This document shows, one piece after another, positions 43,459 to 52,279 of a stretch of DNA of 64,000 nt. This stretch comes from Clostridiales bacterium (GTDB lineage Bacteria > Bacillota > Clostridia > Lachnospirales > Lachnospiraceae): positions 122,360 through 186,359 of the forward strand of contig JAGZJZ010000007.1 in NCBI GenBank assembly GCA_018365455.1, written 5' to 3'. Under the pieces are notes generated by a model. That model did no database searches. It was not told the DNA's origin and saw nothing but the letters and a program-made list of their open reading frames with translations. How positions within the stretch are numbered: the stretch's first letter is position 1; the number at the start of each line of letters is the position of its first letter. A program made the position numbers and the translations under genes.

Positions 43459-44445
43459 TCAGGATTTTGATTTAGCTTCTCGGGTGTCATGAAGCTGATA
43501 GTCGTCGGTAATAAAAATTGCGTCCACATCCGGCAGAGACTGGATCAGTTCCATACCTTTTTGAAGACCCAGTGCAAAACAGGTTGTGCTTAAAGCGTCA
43601 CCATCTACAGATTCTTTGGAAATGATGGTGACGCCAAGCAGACCGTTTTGATAGGGATAACCTGTTTGGGCATCCAAAATATGATGATAGATGATACCGT
43701 CCTGTTTAAAATACCGCTCGTATACCCCGGAGGTCACGACAGACTCATCGCTTAAATGTACGGATGTTATCGCTGCATTTTGTTCATCAAATGGTTTTTG
43801 AATTCCGATATTCCAGGCAGATCCGTCTGGTATTGTGCCAATGGTAAGTACATTGCCTCCCAGATTAATCAATCCGCTTTTCACATTTTGTGAAACGAGG
43901 TACTCTTTGATTTTATCAGCGATATAACCTTTTGCAATTGCACCAAGGTCAATGGAAGCCTTGGGGTTTGAGAGCGTAACGGTGTTGCCGTTTATTTGGA
44001 TGGTATGATAATCAACCAACGCCCTGGCTTCGTCGAGAGCATGGCTGTCCGGTATTGTTTTCTTATCCTTAAAATCCCAAAGGGAGCTTAAAGGCGCTAT
44101 GGTGATATCAAATGCCCCGTCGGATAACTGACTGTAGGTAAGGGATTTCTGAATCAGGGAAATGGTTTCATCCGATACGGTTACCGGCTTCCCATTTGCC
44201 TCATTAATGCGGGAAACATCACTGGTTTCAATGGTTCTGCTTAACAACTGCTCGTATTTTTCGCAGACGGCAAAGGATTCATCCAGTAGGGATTCATCTT
44301 TTGTATCGTAAAGTGTGATTTGAATCACCGTGTCCAGTAAAAAGCCCTGCTTGCTGATTGGCTCTTTGGAGGAACTGCAGGCTGAGAGAAACAGGCAGCA
44401 GGTAGTCAAAAGGCAAATAGAAAGCAGTTTATAAATATTTTTCAT
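43459..44445 (-). CDS. apbE: FAD:protein FMN transferase
   Basis: A 328-residue lipoprotein. The signal peptide ends in a lipobox (FLSAC), and the ApbE core shows GFLLDTVIQITLY, DGAFDITIAPLSSLWDF, SIDLGAIAKGYIADK, GLINLGGNVLTIG and HHILDAQTGYPYQNG. ApbE transfers FMN from FAD to threonines of the S/D-G-A-T type on membrane proteins. The Rnf subunits RnfD and RnfG in this window carry such sites, so they are likely substrates. It lies 63 bp downstream of the response-regulator gene on the same strand. Confidence 0.94.
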   Translation of the reverse strand: MKNIYKLLSICLLTTCCLFLSACSSSKEPISKQGFLLDTVIQITLYDTKDESLLDESFAVCEKYEQLLSRTIETSDVSRINEANGKPVTVSDETISLIQKSLTYSQLSDGAFDITIAPLSSLWDFKDKKTIPDSHALDEARALVDYHTIQINGNTVTLSNPKASIDLGAIAKGYIADKIKEYLVSQNVKSGLINLGGNVLTIGTIPDGSAWNIGIQKPFDEQNAAITSVHLSDESVVTSGVYERYFKQDGIIYHHILDAQTGYPYQNGLLGVTIISKESVDGDALSTTCFALGLQKGMELIQSLPDVDAIFITDDYQLHDTREAKSKS

Positions 44446-44508
44446 GTCAGAGTTGATCCTTTCGTGCTTTATGCGGGGGTATTTATATGACAGGAAGTAT
44501 GGAAATCT

Positions 44509-45138
44509 TTATCCGCGGTGCTGGTAGAAGAAGATTGCCAATTGCGTCCGGTCTCTTAAGTCTAATTTGTCCAGGATCGTACTGAGGTAATTCCGCACGG
44601 TTCCTTCACTCAGATACAAAGTCTCGGAAATTTCTTTATTACTAAGTACATCAGCAACCAGTTTGATGATTTCCAGCTCTTTTGGCAGGATACCGTGAGA
44701 ACTGTAGTTGTAGTGTTCTGTGTTCTGCATCAGTTCCGGTATTTTTCTTACTATTTCCCCTCCGAATACACTCTGGCCTGAGTAGACTGCTTTTAGGGCA
44801 GGCAGGATACTTTCGTAGTTCTGTTTCAGCAGATAGCCTTTTGCACCGATATGTAATGCCCGGACAATATATTCATCATCGGAAAACGTTGTCAGATATA
44901 GTATTTTAGCCAAAGGATCTTGCTTTAATATTTTTTCTCCTGCTTCCAGACCGCTCATAGGAGCCATGCGGATATCCATTAAAAGAATATCTGTTTCTGT
45001 CTGGTATTTTTCAAAAAGTAATATTGCATCTTTGCCGCTGCTTCCCACAGCGGTTACTTTTATTTCCGGATCACTTTCTAAGATGGTTTTCAGTGACAGT
45101 GCAACCAACTGGTCGTCATCTATAATTATTATATTCAT
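44509..45138 (-). CDS. NarL/LuxR-family response regulator
   Basis: 209 residues: receiver domain with the acidic pocket (IIIDDDQ), phosphoacceptor Asp in ILLMDIRMAP and switch Lys in YLLKQN, then a LuxR HTH (LPKELEIIKLVADVLSNKEI, LYLSEGTVRNYLS). It is encoded 33 bp after its histidine kinase. The divergent ABC exporter genes are the likely target. Confidence 0.93.
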   Translation of the reverse strand: MNIIIIDDDQLVALSLKTILESDPEIKVTAVGSSGKDAILLFEKYQTETDILLMDIRMAPMSGLEAGEKILKQDPLAKILYLTTFSDDEYIVRALHIGAKGYLLKQNYESILPALKAVYSGQSVFGGEIVRKIPELMQNTEHYNYSSHGILPKELEIIKLVADVLSNKEISETLYLSEGTVRNYLSTILDKLDLRDRTQLAIFFYQHRG

Positions 45139-45171
45139 TTCAATTTATTTCCTTTCTGATATGGGAGAGAA

Positions 45172-46239
45172 TCAGGTGTTTTTTGGTATTGACGCAAATA
45201 TTTTAAAACCATTGTCAATACTGGTGCGGAAAGTACCGTGTAAAGCCTGAACCCTTTCCTGCATATTTTCAAGCCCGATTCCATGAGAAGCGGAAGCTTT
45301 GCAAAGGGGGTTGCCATTGTCGCTGATCTGGATTTGAAAAAAGGATGGATGTTCTCTTACCAGGATAACAATATGGCTGGCATCACTGTGTTTTACGATA
45401 TTGGAAAGCCCTTCCTTGATTAACATGATCAAACAATACTTTACGTTTCTCGGTATGTTGTCACTCATATCATATTCGAATGTTGTTTCATAGGTCTTAT
45501 AGTCTTTTAAAATGGTGCGGATGGTATCATAAAGGTCTATGGAATCATCATGCAGATCATGAACGCTTTCCCGTATGCTGTCCATGGCGCTGGACAGGGT
45601 ATCTTTCACTGAGAGCAGAGGTGCTTTCAGATTGTTATCTTTATTCACTGCCAGGAGTGCCCCGGTCTGCAAAATGGAGCGGGACAGCATATGCCCCACG
45701 TTATCGTGGATTTCTCTTGCAATACGGTTTCGCTCCTTCAGGGTGGCGAGATGGATTTCATAGTCCTGCTTTTCTAACAGATCTTTATTTTTATTCTCCA
45801 GTAACAAATTCAGCTCCCGGCTGTTGTCCCTTGAAATCTTCAGCTGATGAGACAGCTTTTGGAAAGTGTCTGTCCGGTAACAGAGGAGGAAGCTCAATAA
45901 AAAATATACCAGTATAGACAGGTGCATCGGCTGAAAATCAATCGTCAGATACCGCAGGCAGGCTGCAACCCCTATGACGGAAAGGTACCAGAACTTCCTG
46001 GTAAAAAAATCATAAAAAATAAGCGGAAGCAGCAAACAGAAAGGCGGTACCAGAAAACACAGTAAAAGATAGAAACATCCTGTAAGTACCGTAACTTTAG
46101 ACTGATCGAAATACGTATTCAGGCAGCTGATGCCAAATGCAGTGACGAAGACAAACACCGGCAGAACAGATATGGAACCGTCAATCAGGGTAATAGAGCA
46201 GCAAATCAATATAATGCATTTATCAATCAATGTATCCAT
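45172..46239 (-). CDS. sensor histidine kinase, HisKA_3 type
   Basis: A 355-residue NarX/DesK-type kinase: about six N-terminal membrane helices with short loops, a coiled coil, the HisKA_3 box with the phosphorylated His (REIHDNVGHMLSRS), and the HATPase domain (EGLSNIVKHSDAS, SDNGNP, GIGLENMQERV). With no large outside domain it probably senses the membrane or works with the ABC exporter. ATG 46239 follows AGGAGG on the minus strand. Confidence 0.92.
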   Translation of the reverse strand: MDTLIDKCIILICCSITLIDGSISVLPVFVFVTAFGISCLNTYFDQSKVTVLTGCFYLLLCFLVPPFCLLLPLIFYDFFTRKFWYLSVIGVAACLRYLTIDFQPMHLSILVYFLLSFLLCYRTDTFQKLSHQLKISRDNSRELNLLLENKNKDLLEKQDYEIHLATLKERNRIAREIHDNVGHMLSRSILQTGALLAVNKDNNLKAPLLSVKDTLSSAMDSIRESVHDLHDDSIDLYDTIRTILKDYKTYETTFEYDMSDNIPRNVKYCLIMLIKEGLSNIVKHSDASHIVILVREHPSFFQIQISDNGNPLCKASASHGIGLENMQERVQALHGTFRTSIDNGFKIFASIPKNT

Positions 46240-46362
46240 GAGAATTCCTCCTTGCAATGTAAATTTACAGCAAAAAAGGTTACGGTCAGCTGTAAGTTAC
46301 TTCTATATTATACCTATTAGCAGCTAAAATCTCAACAACAGAATCTGCAAATCATGAGGTTA

Positions 46363-46374
46363 TGACAAATGTCA
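46363..46374. promoter_or_regulatory. palindrome in the divergent kinase/ABC region
   Basis: TGACA-AA-TGTCA, a perfect 12-bp palindrome flanked by AGGT/ACCT. It is centred about 55-65 bp upstream of the predicted start of the ABC operon (TATAAT at 46421-46426), a usual place for LuxR-type activators. It may be the binding site of the neighbouring response regulator. Confidence 0.55.
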
Positions 46375-46457
46375 CCTGATATGCTGACATACGGCACTTC
46401 TTCCGGACTTTCCTTTGGTTTATAATGGTATTATCAAATAGACGGAGGGTGCATAGG

Positions 46458-47399
46458 ATGAGCGAAACCATTGTGAAAATAGAAAATCTAGTGAAGCGAT
46501 ACAAAGAACTGGTGGCATTGGACCACTTTAACCTGGATATTAAAAGAGGAGAGATTTTTGGTTTGCTGGGACCAAACGGGTCCGGTAAGACAACTGCAAT
46601 CAGCTGCCTGTTGTCTCTGCTTTCCTACGACAAAGGCAAAATTGAAGTATTTGGAAAGACAATGCACCCGGACAGCTATGACAGCAAGCGTAAGATCGGT
46701 GTTATTATGCAGAACGTAGCTGTTTTTGAAGAGCTGACGGTATATGAAAATCTGGACTATTTTTGTGGATTGTATGTAAATGATAAGCAGGAACGGCGGG
46801 GACTGGTAGAAGAGGCAATTGATTTTGTGGGGCTTCGGGATTTCAAAAAATTCTATCCCAGAAAATTGTCCGGAGGTCTTTTAAGAAGGTTAAACATTGG
46901 ATGCGGAATTGCACATAAGCCGGAGCTGATCATCATGGATGAACCTACAGTGGCAGTGGACCCGCAAAGCCGGAATCACATTTTAAAGGGAATCCAGAAA
47001 CTCAATGAAGAGGGTGCAACGATTATTTATACCTCTCATTATATGGAGGAAGTGGAACAGATCTGTACCAGAGTTGCCATTATGGATAATGGGCAGAATC
47101 TGGCAATTGGGACGACGGAAGAACTAAAAAACATGATCAAAGTGGGTGAAACGATTCGAATCGAAATACTGGGTCTGGAAAGCAGCATCTTATTAAAGAT
47201 CAAAGAGCTTCCCCATGTCTACTCTGTGGCATATGAAGAAAACGTATTAAAAATCAAATGCAGCAGTGCAAACCACAATCTGGTTAGAATTTTGAATTTT
47301 CTTCAGGAGCAGGAAATTTCTTTTGGCAGGGTTTTCTCAGAAATGCCGACTTTAAACGATGTATTTTTAGAGATTACAGGCAAAGAGCTGAGAGATTAG
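46458..47399 (+). CDS. ABC transporter ATP-binding protein
   Basis: A 313-residue ATPase: Walker A GPNGSGKTT, signature LSGGLLRR, Walker B LIIMDEPTVAVD, switch His in YTSHYMEE. The C-terminal 90 residues are the extension common in drug/lantibiotic-type exporters (DrrA-like). ATG 46458 lies after GGAGGG. First gene of an ATPase plus two permeases. Confidence 0.93.
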   Translation: MSETIVKIENLVKRYKELVALDHFNLDIKRGEIFGLLGPNGSGKTTAISCLLSLLSYDKGKIEVFGKTMHPDSYDSKRKIGVIMQNVAVFEELTVYENLDYFCGLYVNDKQERRGLVEEAIDFVGLRDFKKFYPRKLSGGLLRRLNIGCGIAHKPELIIMDEPTVAVDPQSRNHILKGIQKLNEEGATIIYTSHYMEEVEQICTRVAIMDNGQNLAIGTTEELKNMIKVGETIRIEILGLESSILLKIKELPHVYSVAYEENVLKIKCSSANHNLVRILNFLQEQEISFGRVFSEMPTLNDVFLEITGKELRD

Positions 47400-47408
47400 G
47401 AGGGGACT

Positions 47409-48542
47409 ATGTTTTTTCATATTTATAAATACCGTTTAAAAGGGCTGGTTCGAAACTGGCAGGGACTGTTTTGGACATTGGCTTTCCCAATGATACTTGG
47501 AACACTTTTTTTTGTGACTTTTGGAAATTTTATGGACCGGGAAGAAAAGCTGGAGGCAATTCCGGCAGCGGCAGTGATGGAAACCCAGGACAGCTATTTC
47601 AAAGAACTGCTGGACGAATTATCCAAACCGGGAAACAACCAGATTATGAATATTCAGTATACGGATGGGGATAACGCAGGGAAGCTCTTAAGTGACGGGA
47701 AAATCGACGGAATCTTTTATGTATCCGATACGGTGGAATTGATGGTAAAAAAGACCGGAATAAATCAAAGTATCTTAAGCTCTATTCTGGACAGTTATCT
47801 CCAGGTTGAAAATATGATTCAAAAATCCATAAAGGAGAATCCGGCGTCTGCACAGCTGATCCTGAAAAGCCTGAATGAAGATGTAACATTAAATAAAGAA
47901 ATAACGTTAAGCAGTGGAAATCTGGATTCCATGATGCAGTATTTCTATGCGCTTCTGGCCATGGCAAGCTTGTACGGTTGTTTTCTGGGCCTATACAATG
48001 CCGGTTATATTCAGGCAAACCTTACCACGCTGGCTGCCAGAAAAATGACATCTCCTGTTCATCGCATGACAATGATTATGGGTGATTTTGCAGCGGCAGT
48101 GACGGTTCATTTTTGCTCATTGCTGATTTTAATGGGCTATCTGAGGTTTGTACTGGGGGTAGACTTTGGCAATAAAATACTGCCAATTCTGCTTTTGACT
48201 CTTATCGGCACTTTGATGGGGGTATCTATGGGATTTTTTGCAGGCTGCGTGGGAAGAACATCCCTGAGCATCAAAACGGGTATCATGATTGCGGTTAACA
48301 TGTTCTTATGCTTTTTCAGCGGTTTATTTATAAACACCATAAAAAATGATGTGGAACAGGTCTTTCCCATTTTAAACCGTATTAATCCAGCTGTGGTGCT
48401 CTCTGATGCATTTTATGCACTTGATATTTACGATAATTACGACCGTTATTTTAAAAATATCATTATTTTATTGGCTTTTGCAGCTGCATTCTGCATAGGG
48501 GGATTTTTGCTGGCGAGGAGGAAGAAATATGCAAGTCTTTAA
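47409..48542 (+). CDS. ABC-2 type permease (1)
   Basis: A 377-residue ABC-2 membrane protein: one N-terminal helix (about 18-38), an outside domain of about 130 residues, and five to six C-terminal helices, the DrrB/YhgE-like layout. The permease gene that follows overlaps it by 14 bp. Substrate unknown; adjacency to a LuxR two-component system suggests induced export of a membrane-active compound. Confidence 0.88.
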   Translation: MFFHIYKYRLKGLVRNWQGLFWTLAFPMILGTLFFVTFGNFMDREEKLEAIPAAAVMETQDSYFKELLDELSKPGNNQIMNIQYTDGDNAGKLLSDGKIDGIFYVSDTVELMVKKTGINQSILSSILDSYLQVENMIQKSIKENPASAQLILKSLNEDVTLNKEITLSSGNLDSMMQYFYALLAMASLYGCFLGLYNAGYIQANLTTLAARKMTSPVHRMTMIMGDFAAAVTVHFCSLLILMGYLRFVLGVDFGNKILPILLLTLIGTLMGVSMGFFAGCVGRTSLSIKTGIMIAVNMFLCFFSGLFINTIKNDVEQVFPILNRINPAVVLSDAFYALDIYDNYDRYFKNIIILLAFAAAFCIGGFLLARRKKYASL

Positions 48543-49680
48543 TTGTTTCTATAAAATAATCAAAAAAAACATCGGAGGATTATTGCTTTATTTTGGGATT
48601 TTTATAGGTCTTGCGATCTTAATGTCCAATATAACTTCCGGTACCGAGATGAGTAGTTTTGAAGAAACGAAGATTCAGATGGCGGTCATCGACCGTGACA
48701 ACAGTGAGCTCAGCAAGGCGCTGAAGGAATATATGGGTGCCAGGCAGAATCTGGTTGCAGTGGATGATGATAAGGAGAAAATGCAGGACAATTTATTTGC
48801 CAGAAAAGTAGAATATATCCTGATTATTCCCCCACATTTTGAGGAGAAATTAAAAAGCGGGGAAGAGGTATATACGGAGAACATAAAAGTTCCCGGTTCC
48901 TATACGGGATTTTTTGCAGACAGTCAGGTAAACCAATACTTGAAATCGTTGAAAACATATATTGCAGCCGGATATGGGGTGACAGATGCAGCGGAAAATG
49001 TGGAGGAAGATCTGAACATCAAAGGTCAGGTTACGCTCCAGGGGGATTCCGTTAAGGCAGATATGCCTTCTATATATTATTATCTGCGGTATATTCCTTA
49101 CGCACTGATGGCAGTGCTGATCTATGGAATCAGTCCGGCGCTGCGTGCTTTTCAAAACCGAGATCTGAAAAAAAGGAATGAATGCGGAGCCATGACACTG
49201 AATCAGAGAAACAAGCAGATTATGGCAGCATGTGTGGTGTTTTCCACCATTGTATGGGGGGTATTTATGATCGCGGCAGTCGTGCTTTACCGGGAGCAGC
49301 TATTGGATGGAAACATCAAATACGGGATTCTAAATACGATGGCATTTCTGCTGGTTGCGGCGTCAATCGCATTTATGGTGGGAATGCTGGTGAGAAGCGA
49401 CAATGCCCTTACGGCGCTGGTGAATATAATCAGCCTGGGCTTTTGCTTCATGGGTGGAGTGTTTGTTCCCCAGGAGATTATGAGTGAAAAAGTGCTGGCA
49501 TTCTGTAAGTTCGTCCCATCATTCTGGTATGTCAGGGTAAATGACCTGTTGGGAGAATCTATTGGCATCACAGAGCAGATTAGAACGGATGTGTGGCTGG
49601 GCATCCTGGTGCAGGTGGGATTCGCTTCGGTTATTTTTGCACTTACTTTGGTGCTCATTAAAAAAATGCGTGAGTGTTAG
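48529..49680 (+). CDS. ABC-2 type permease (2)
   Basis: 383 residues with the same layout as the preceding gene (one helix, outside domain, helix bundle), so the two may form a heterodimer with the shared ATPase. The start ATG 48529 lies within the end of the first permease gene. Confidence 0.88.
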   Translation: MQVFNCFYKIIKKNIGGLLLYFGIFIGLAILMSNITSGTEMSSFEETKIQMAVIDRDNSELSKALKEYMGARQNLVAVDDDKEKMQDNLFARKVEYILIIPPHFEEKLKSGEEVYTENIKVPGSYTGFFADSQVNQYLKSLKTYIAAGYGVTDAAENVEEDLNIKGQVTLQGDSVKADMPSIYYYLRYIPYALMAVLIYGISPALRAFQNRDLKKRNECGAMTLNQRNKQIMAACVVFSTIVWGVFMIAAVVLYREQLLDGNIKYGILNTMAFLLVAASIAFMVGMLVRSDNALTALVNIISLGFCFMGGVFVPQEIMSEKVLAFCKFVPSFWYVRVNDLLGESIGITEQIRTDVWLGILVQVGFASVIFALTLVLIKKMREC

Positions 49681-49888
49681 TGCTGCAGTTTACGATTAAA
49701 TTGGGGGTTAGCTGATTAAGGACGCTTTGTAAATGATAGGTAGTGTACGAAAAGATGGCTACACGATGTTCTAGCCAAGTAATGACTTAAAATATACGTA
49801 GTATATCTGTAACTAGTAAATTGTAGTACCATTATAGGAAGCATATATAAAAGGTAAATATTATAAAACAAAGGTTTCGTGATAACTT

Positions 49889-49924
49889 GCAGCTCAGATT
49901 TGCTGCGGTTGGCGGAGCCTTTTT
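49889..49924 (+). terminator. weak terminator-like structure
   Basis: GCAGC/GCTGC then GGC-GGA-GCC followed by TTTTT. Together with GGCTA/TAGCC at 49757-49776 these are the only structures seen in the 400-bp gap between the permease and PadR genes; the rest is AT-rich and shows no gene. Confidence 0.4.
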
Positions 49925-50031
49925 CGTATGAAAGCACATTTCGTTTGAATTGGAAGAGTACGTGAGTAATATAATATATTTTATAATTCTATATAGTGAA
50001 ATAAATTATATAAAAAAAATAATTATATATG

Positions 50032-50065
50032 TTGACAAAGTATATTATACGTCATATAATATACT
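50032..50065 (+). promoter_or_regulatory. promoter and palindromic operator of the PadR operon
   Basis: TTGACA near 50032 and TATAAT at about 50055 (spacer close to 17). A palindrome TATATTAT...ATAATATA (50041-50048 and 50056-50063) fills the spacer and -10, a position for repression by the PadR protein encoded next. Confidence 0.72.
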
Positions 50066-50118
50066 CAAACAAAAGGTATTAAGAATACATGTTTCACAAA
50101 AAGAGAGGAGGCGATAAG

Positions 50119-50445
50119 ATGACGTATCAATTGGGAGCTTCACTTACAGATGCAATTGTTCTGGCGATTATTGCAAAGGGAGATACGTATGGATACTCTA
50201 TATCCCAGGAAATGAAAAAGGTGACGGACTTAAAGGAATCTACCCTTTACCCGGTATTGAGAAGGCTGCAGAATAACGGATATCTGGGTACTTATGACCA
50301 GCCATTCCAGGGGAGAAACAGAAAATATTATTATCTGACGCCCGAAGGAAAGAAGCAATATCAGCATTTTGTGGATGAATGGATTACTTATCGGACAGGA
50401 ATAGAAGAGATCATTTTGGGAGGAACAAATAATGGGCAAGAATGA
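50119..50445 (+). CDS. PadR-family transcriptional regulator
   Basis: A 108-residue PadR-type winged-helix repressor (LTDAIVLAIIAKGDTYGYSI, STLYPVLRRLQNNGYL, RKYYYLTPEGKKQ) with a short C-terminal helix. ATG 50119 follows GAGGAGGCG; the in-frame ATG at 50089 lies before that RBS. It overlaps the HAAS gene by 14 bp. PadR-HAAS-DUF4097 operons respond to envelope stress in several Firmicutes. Confidence 0.92.
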   Translation: MTYQLGASLTDAIVLAIIAKGDTYGYSISQEMKKVTDLKESTLYPVLRRLQNNGYLGTYDQPFQGRNRKYYYLTPEGKKQYQHFVDEWITYRTGIEEIILGGTNNGQE

Positions 50446-51016
50446 ATATTTACGGACTTTGGCGCGTGAACTTCGGAAGCTGCCAAAAGAAGAATTTGAT
50501 ACAGCAATGGATTATTATACTGAATATTTTGAAGATGCCGGACCGGAAAAGGAACAGGAAATTATTCAGGAACTGGGAACGCCCCGGGAGGTGGCATATC
50601 AGATTATTACGGATGCTGCAATTAAACGGATGGAAGAAGAAGTACATTCCGTAAGAAAAGGGTTCAGCACACTTTGGATTATTGTTTTGGGGATCTGTGC
50701 TGCTCCAATCGCCCTTCCTATGGCATTTGCACTTGTTGCTTTATTTGCTTCTATGCTCCTGGTTGTAGTGGTACTGGTAGGATCTGCAATTTTGATGGAT
50801 CTATGTGCACTGGCTGGCGGTATTGTTACTGCTTTTTGCGGTATCTACCTTTTATTTTCCCAGACAGCAACGGGTATTGCATTGCTGGGTCTAGGAATGG
50901 CTGCTGTGGGAATTGGTATTTTTGTGGGATTTGGGATTATCGCAATCGGCAGGCGTATGGTGAAAGGAATTGGTAAAATGTTCAGAAACATTTTAAAGAG
51001 GAGGAAAAGGTCATGA
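50432..51016 (+). CDS. HAAS/DUF1700 membrane protein
   Basis: 194 residues. The N-terminal alpha-helical HAAS domain (YLRTLARELRKLPKEEFD..YYTEYFEDAG, LGTPREVAYQI) precedes three to four membrane helices and a basic C-terminus. This family sits between PadR regulators and DUF4097 proteins and is thought to signal across the membrane. Confidence 0.88.
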   Translation: MGKNEYLRTLARELRKLPKEEFDTAMDYYTEYFEDAGPEKEQEIIQELGTPREVAYQIITDAAIKRMEEEVHSVRKGFSTLWIIVLGICAAPIALPMAFALVALFASMLLVVVVLVGSAILMDLCALAGGIVTAFCGIYLLFSQTATGIALLGLGMAAVGIGIFVGFGIIAIGRRMVKGIGKMFRNILKRRKRS

Positions 51017-52194
51017 AAAAGTATCAGAAGGTTTTGCTGATCACAGCAGGATGCCTGACACTGGCTGGAGGCATCGTAATGGTAACCGGGCTTGCAATGG
51101 GAGGCAGCCTGGGTTTAACACTGACGTCGAAAGGAATCTATACTGCAAATGATCAGGGAAAATTTATAGAAGAATCAAAAAATTTAAAAGATATAAAGAA
51201 TTTAGAAATAAGTGCGGGATATGGCAATATCTATATAGAAGAGGGAGATTCTTTCCGGCTGGAATATGGTTATGACGATGTATTTGTCATACCGGAATTT
51301 AAAACAGAGAATGGGAAGGTCAGCTTCAACCTGAAGAATATCCAGCAAAATGGCATCAGCATTATAGGTATTGGTAATTTCTATAACCAGAAAAAGCAGG
51401 ATTATATAAAACTGGTTCTGCCAAAAGACATTGAACTTGATCAGCTGAAAGTACGCGCAGATTATGGGGAACTAAGTCTGAATCAGGCGGACATTAAGAA
51501 ACTGATCATAGAAGGGGACAGCGGAAATACCAGTATTACTAATGTAAAGATGGATGAACTTAATCTGGATTTGGATTATGGGAAGCTGGAAATGGAAAAT
51601 TGTGTTGTTCCGGAGCTGCAGATAGACAATGATACCAGTTCCAGTGATATGACATTAAAAAATATTACTTCTAAGAATGTGGAAATAAAAACTGATTATG
51701 GCAATATCAATATTGACCAGATGAAAGCCGATGAGGTGAAAATAGCCAGCAACAATGGTTCCGTTGATCTGCGTAATATGGAAGGAAATACAAAACACAA
51801 AAGAATGGATCTGTTGACTATTAATGGAGAGTATGGTGATTTCCACCTGAGAAACATTAAGACAAATAGTCTGAATATTGAAAATGAATATGGACCTGTA
51901 GATGGAAATGATATTACGGCAGTAAAAAATAATATTCGCCAGGAAAACGGAAAATGCAGAATAGATAGTCTGAACACGTCAGATACTAATATCAAGAACG
52001 ATTATGGTGATGTTTCTCTTACGCTGGTTAAACCCAAAGATGAATTTGATTTTTATCTGGATTCAGATGATGGTGACGTCAGCATTAACGGAGAAAGCTA
52101 TGGTGATAACTATACCAGGGACCAGGGAAATGATAAACAAGTCAGAGTAAGTGTTGAATACGGTTCCAGAATTACAATAAATACAAAAGAGTAG
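51013..52194 (+). CDS. DUF4097 beta-helix repeat protein
   Basis: A 393-residue protein with one N-terminal membrane helix (about 7-30) and an outside domain built of repeated beta strands with a recurring YG[D/N/E] turn (AGYGNIYIEEG, ADYGELSLNQ, TDYGNINIDQ, GEYGDFHLRN, NDYGDVSLTL), as in DUF4097/adhesin-like beta helices. It overlaps the HAAS gene by 4 bp and ends the three-gene operon. Confidence 0.88.
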   Translation: MKKYQKVLLITAGCLTLAGGIVMVTGLAMGGSLGLTLTSKGIYTANDQGKFIEESKNLKDIKNLEISAGYGNIYIEEGDSFRLEYGYDDVFVIPEFKTENGKVSFNLKNIQQNGISIIGIGNFYNQKKQDYIKLVLPKDIELDQLKVRADYGELSLNQADIKKLIIEGDSGNTSITNVKMDELNLDLDYGKLEMENCVVPELQIDNDTSSSDMTLKNITSKNVEIKTDYGNINIDQMKADEVKIASNNGSVDLRNMEGNTKHKRMDLLTINGEYGDFHLRNIKTNSLNIENEYGPVDGNDITAVKNNIRQENGKCRIDSLNTSDTNIKNDYGDVSLTLVKPKDEFDFYLDSDDGDVSINGESYGDNYTRDQGNDKQVRVSVEYGSRITINTKE

Positions 52195-52279
52195 CTGACG
52201 ATAAGTTGATAAATTCTTGATATTTGTCTGGTAGAGTGTAATAAAAACGAAAGCTAATTTATACGAAGGGAAGAAGCCT

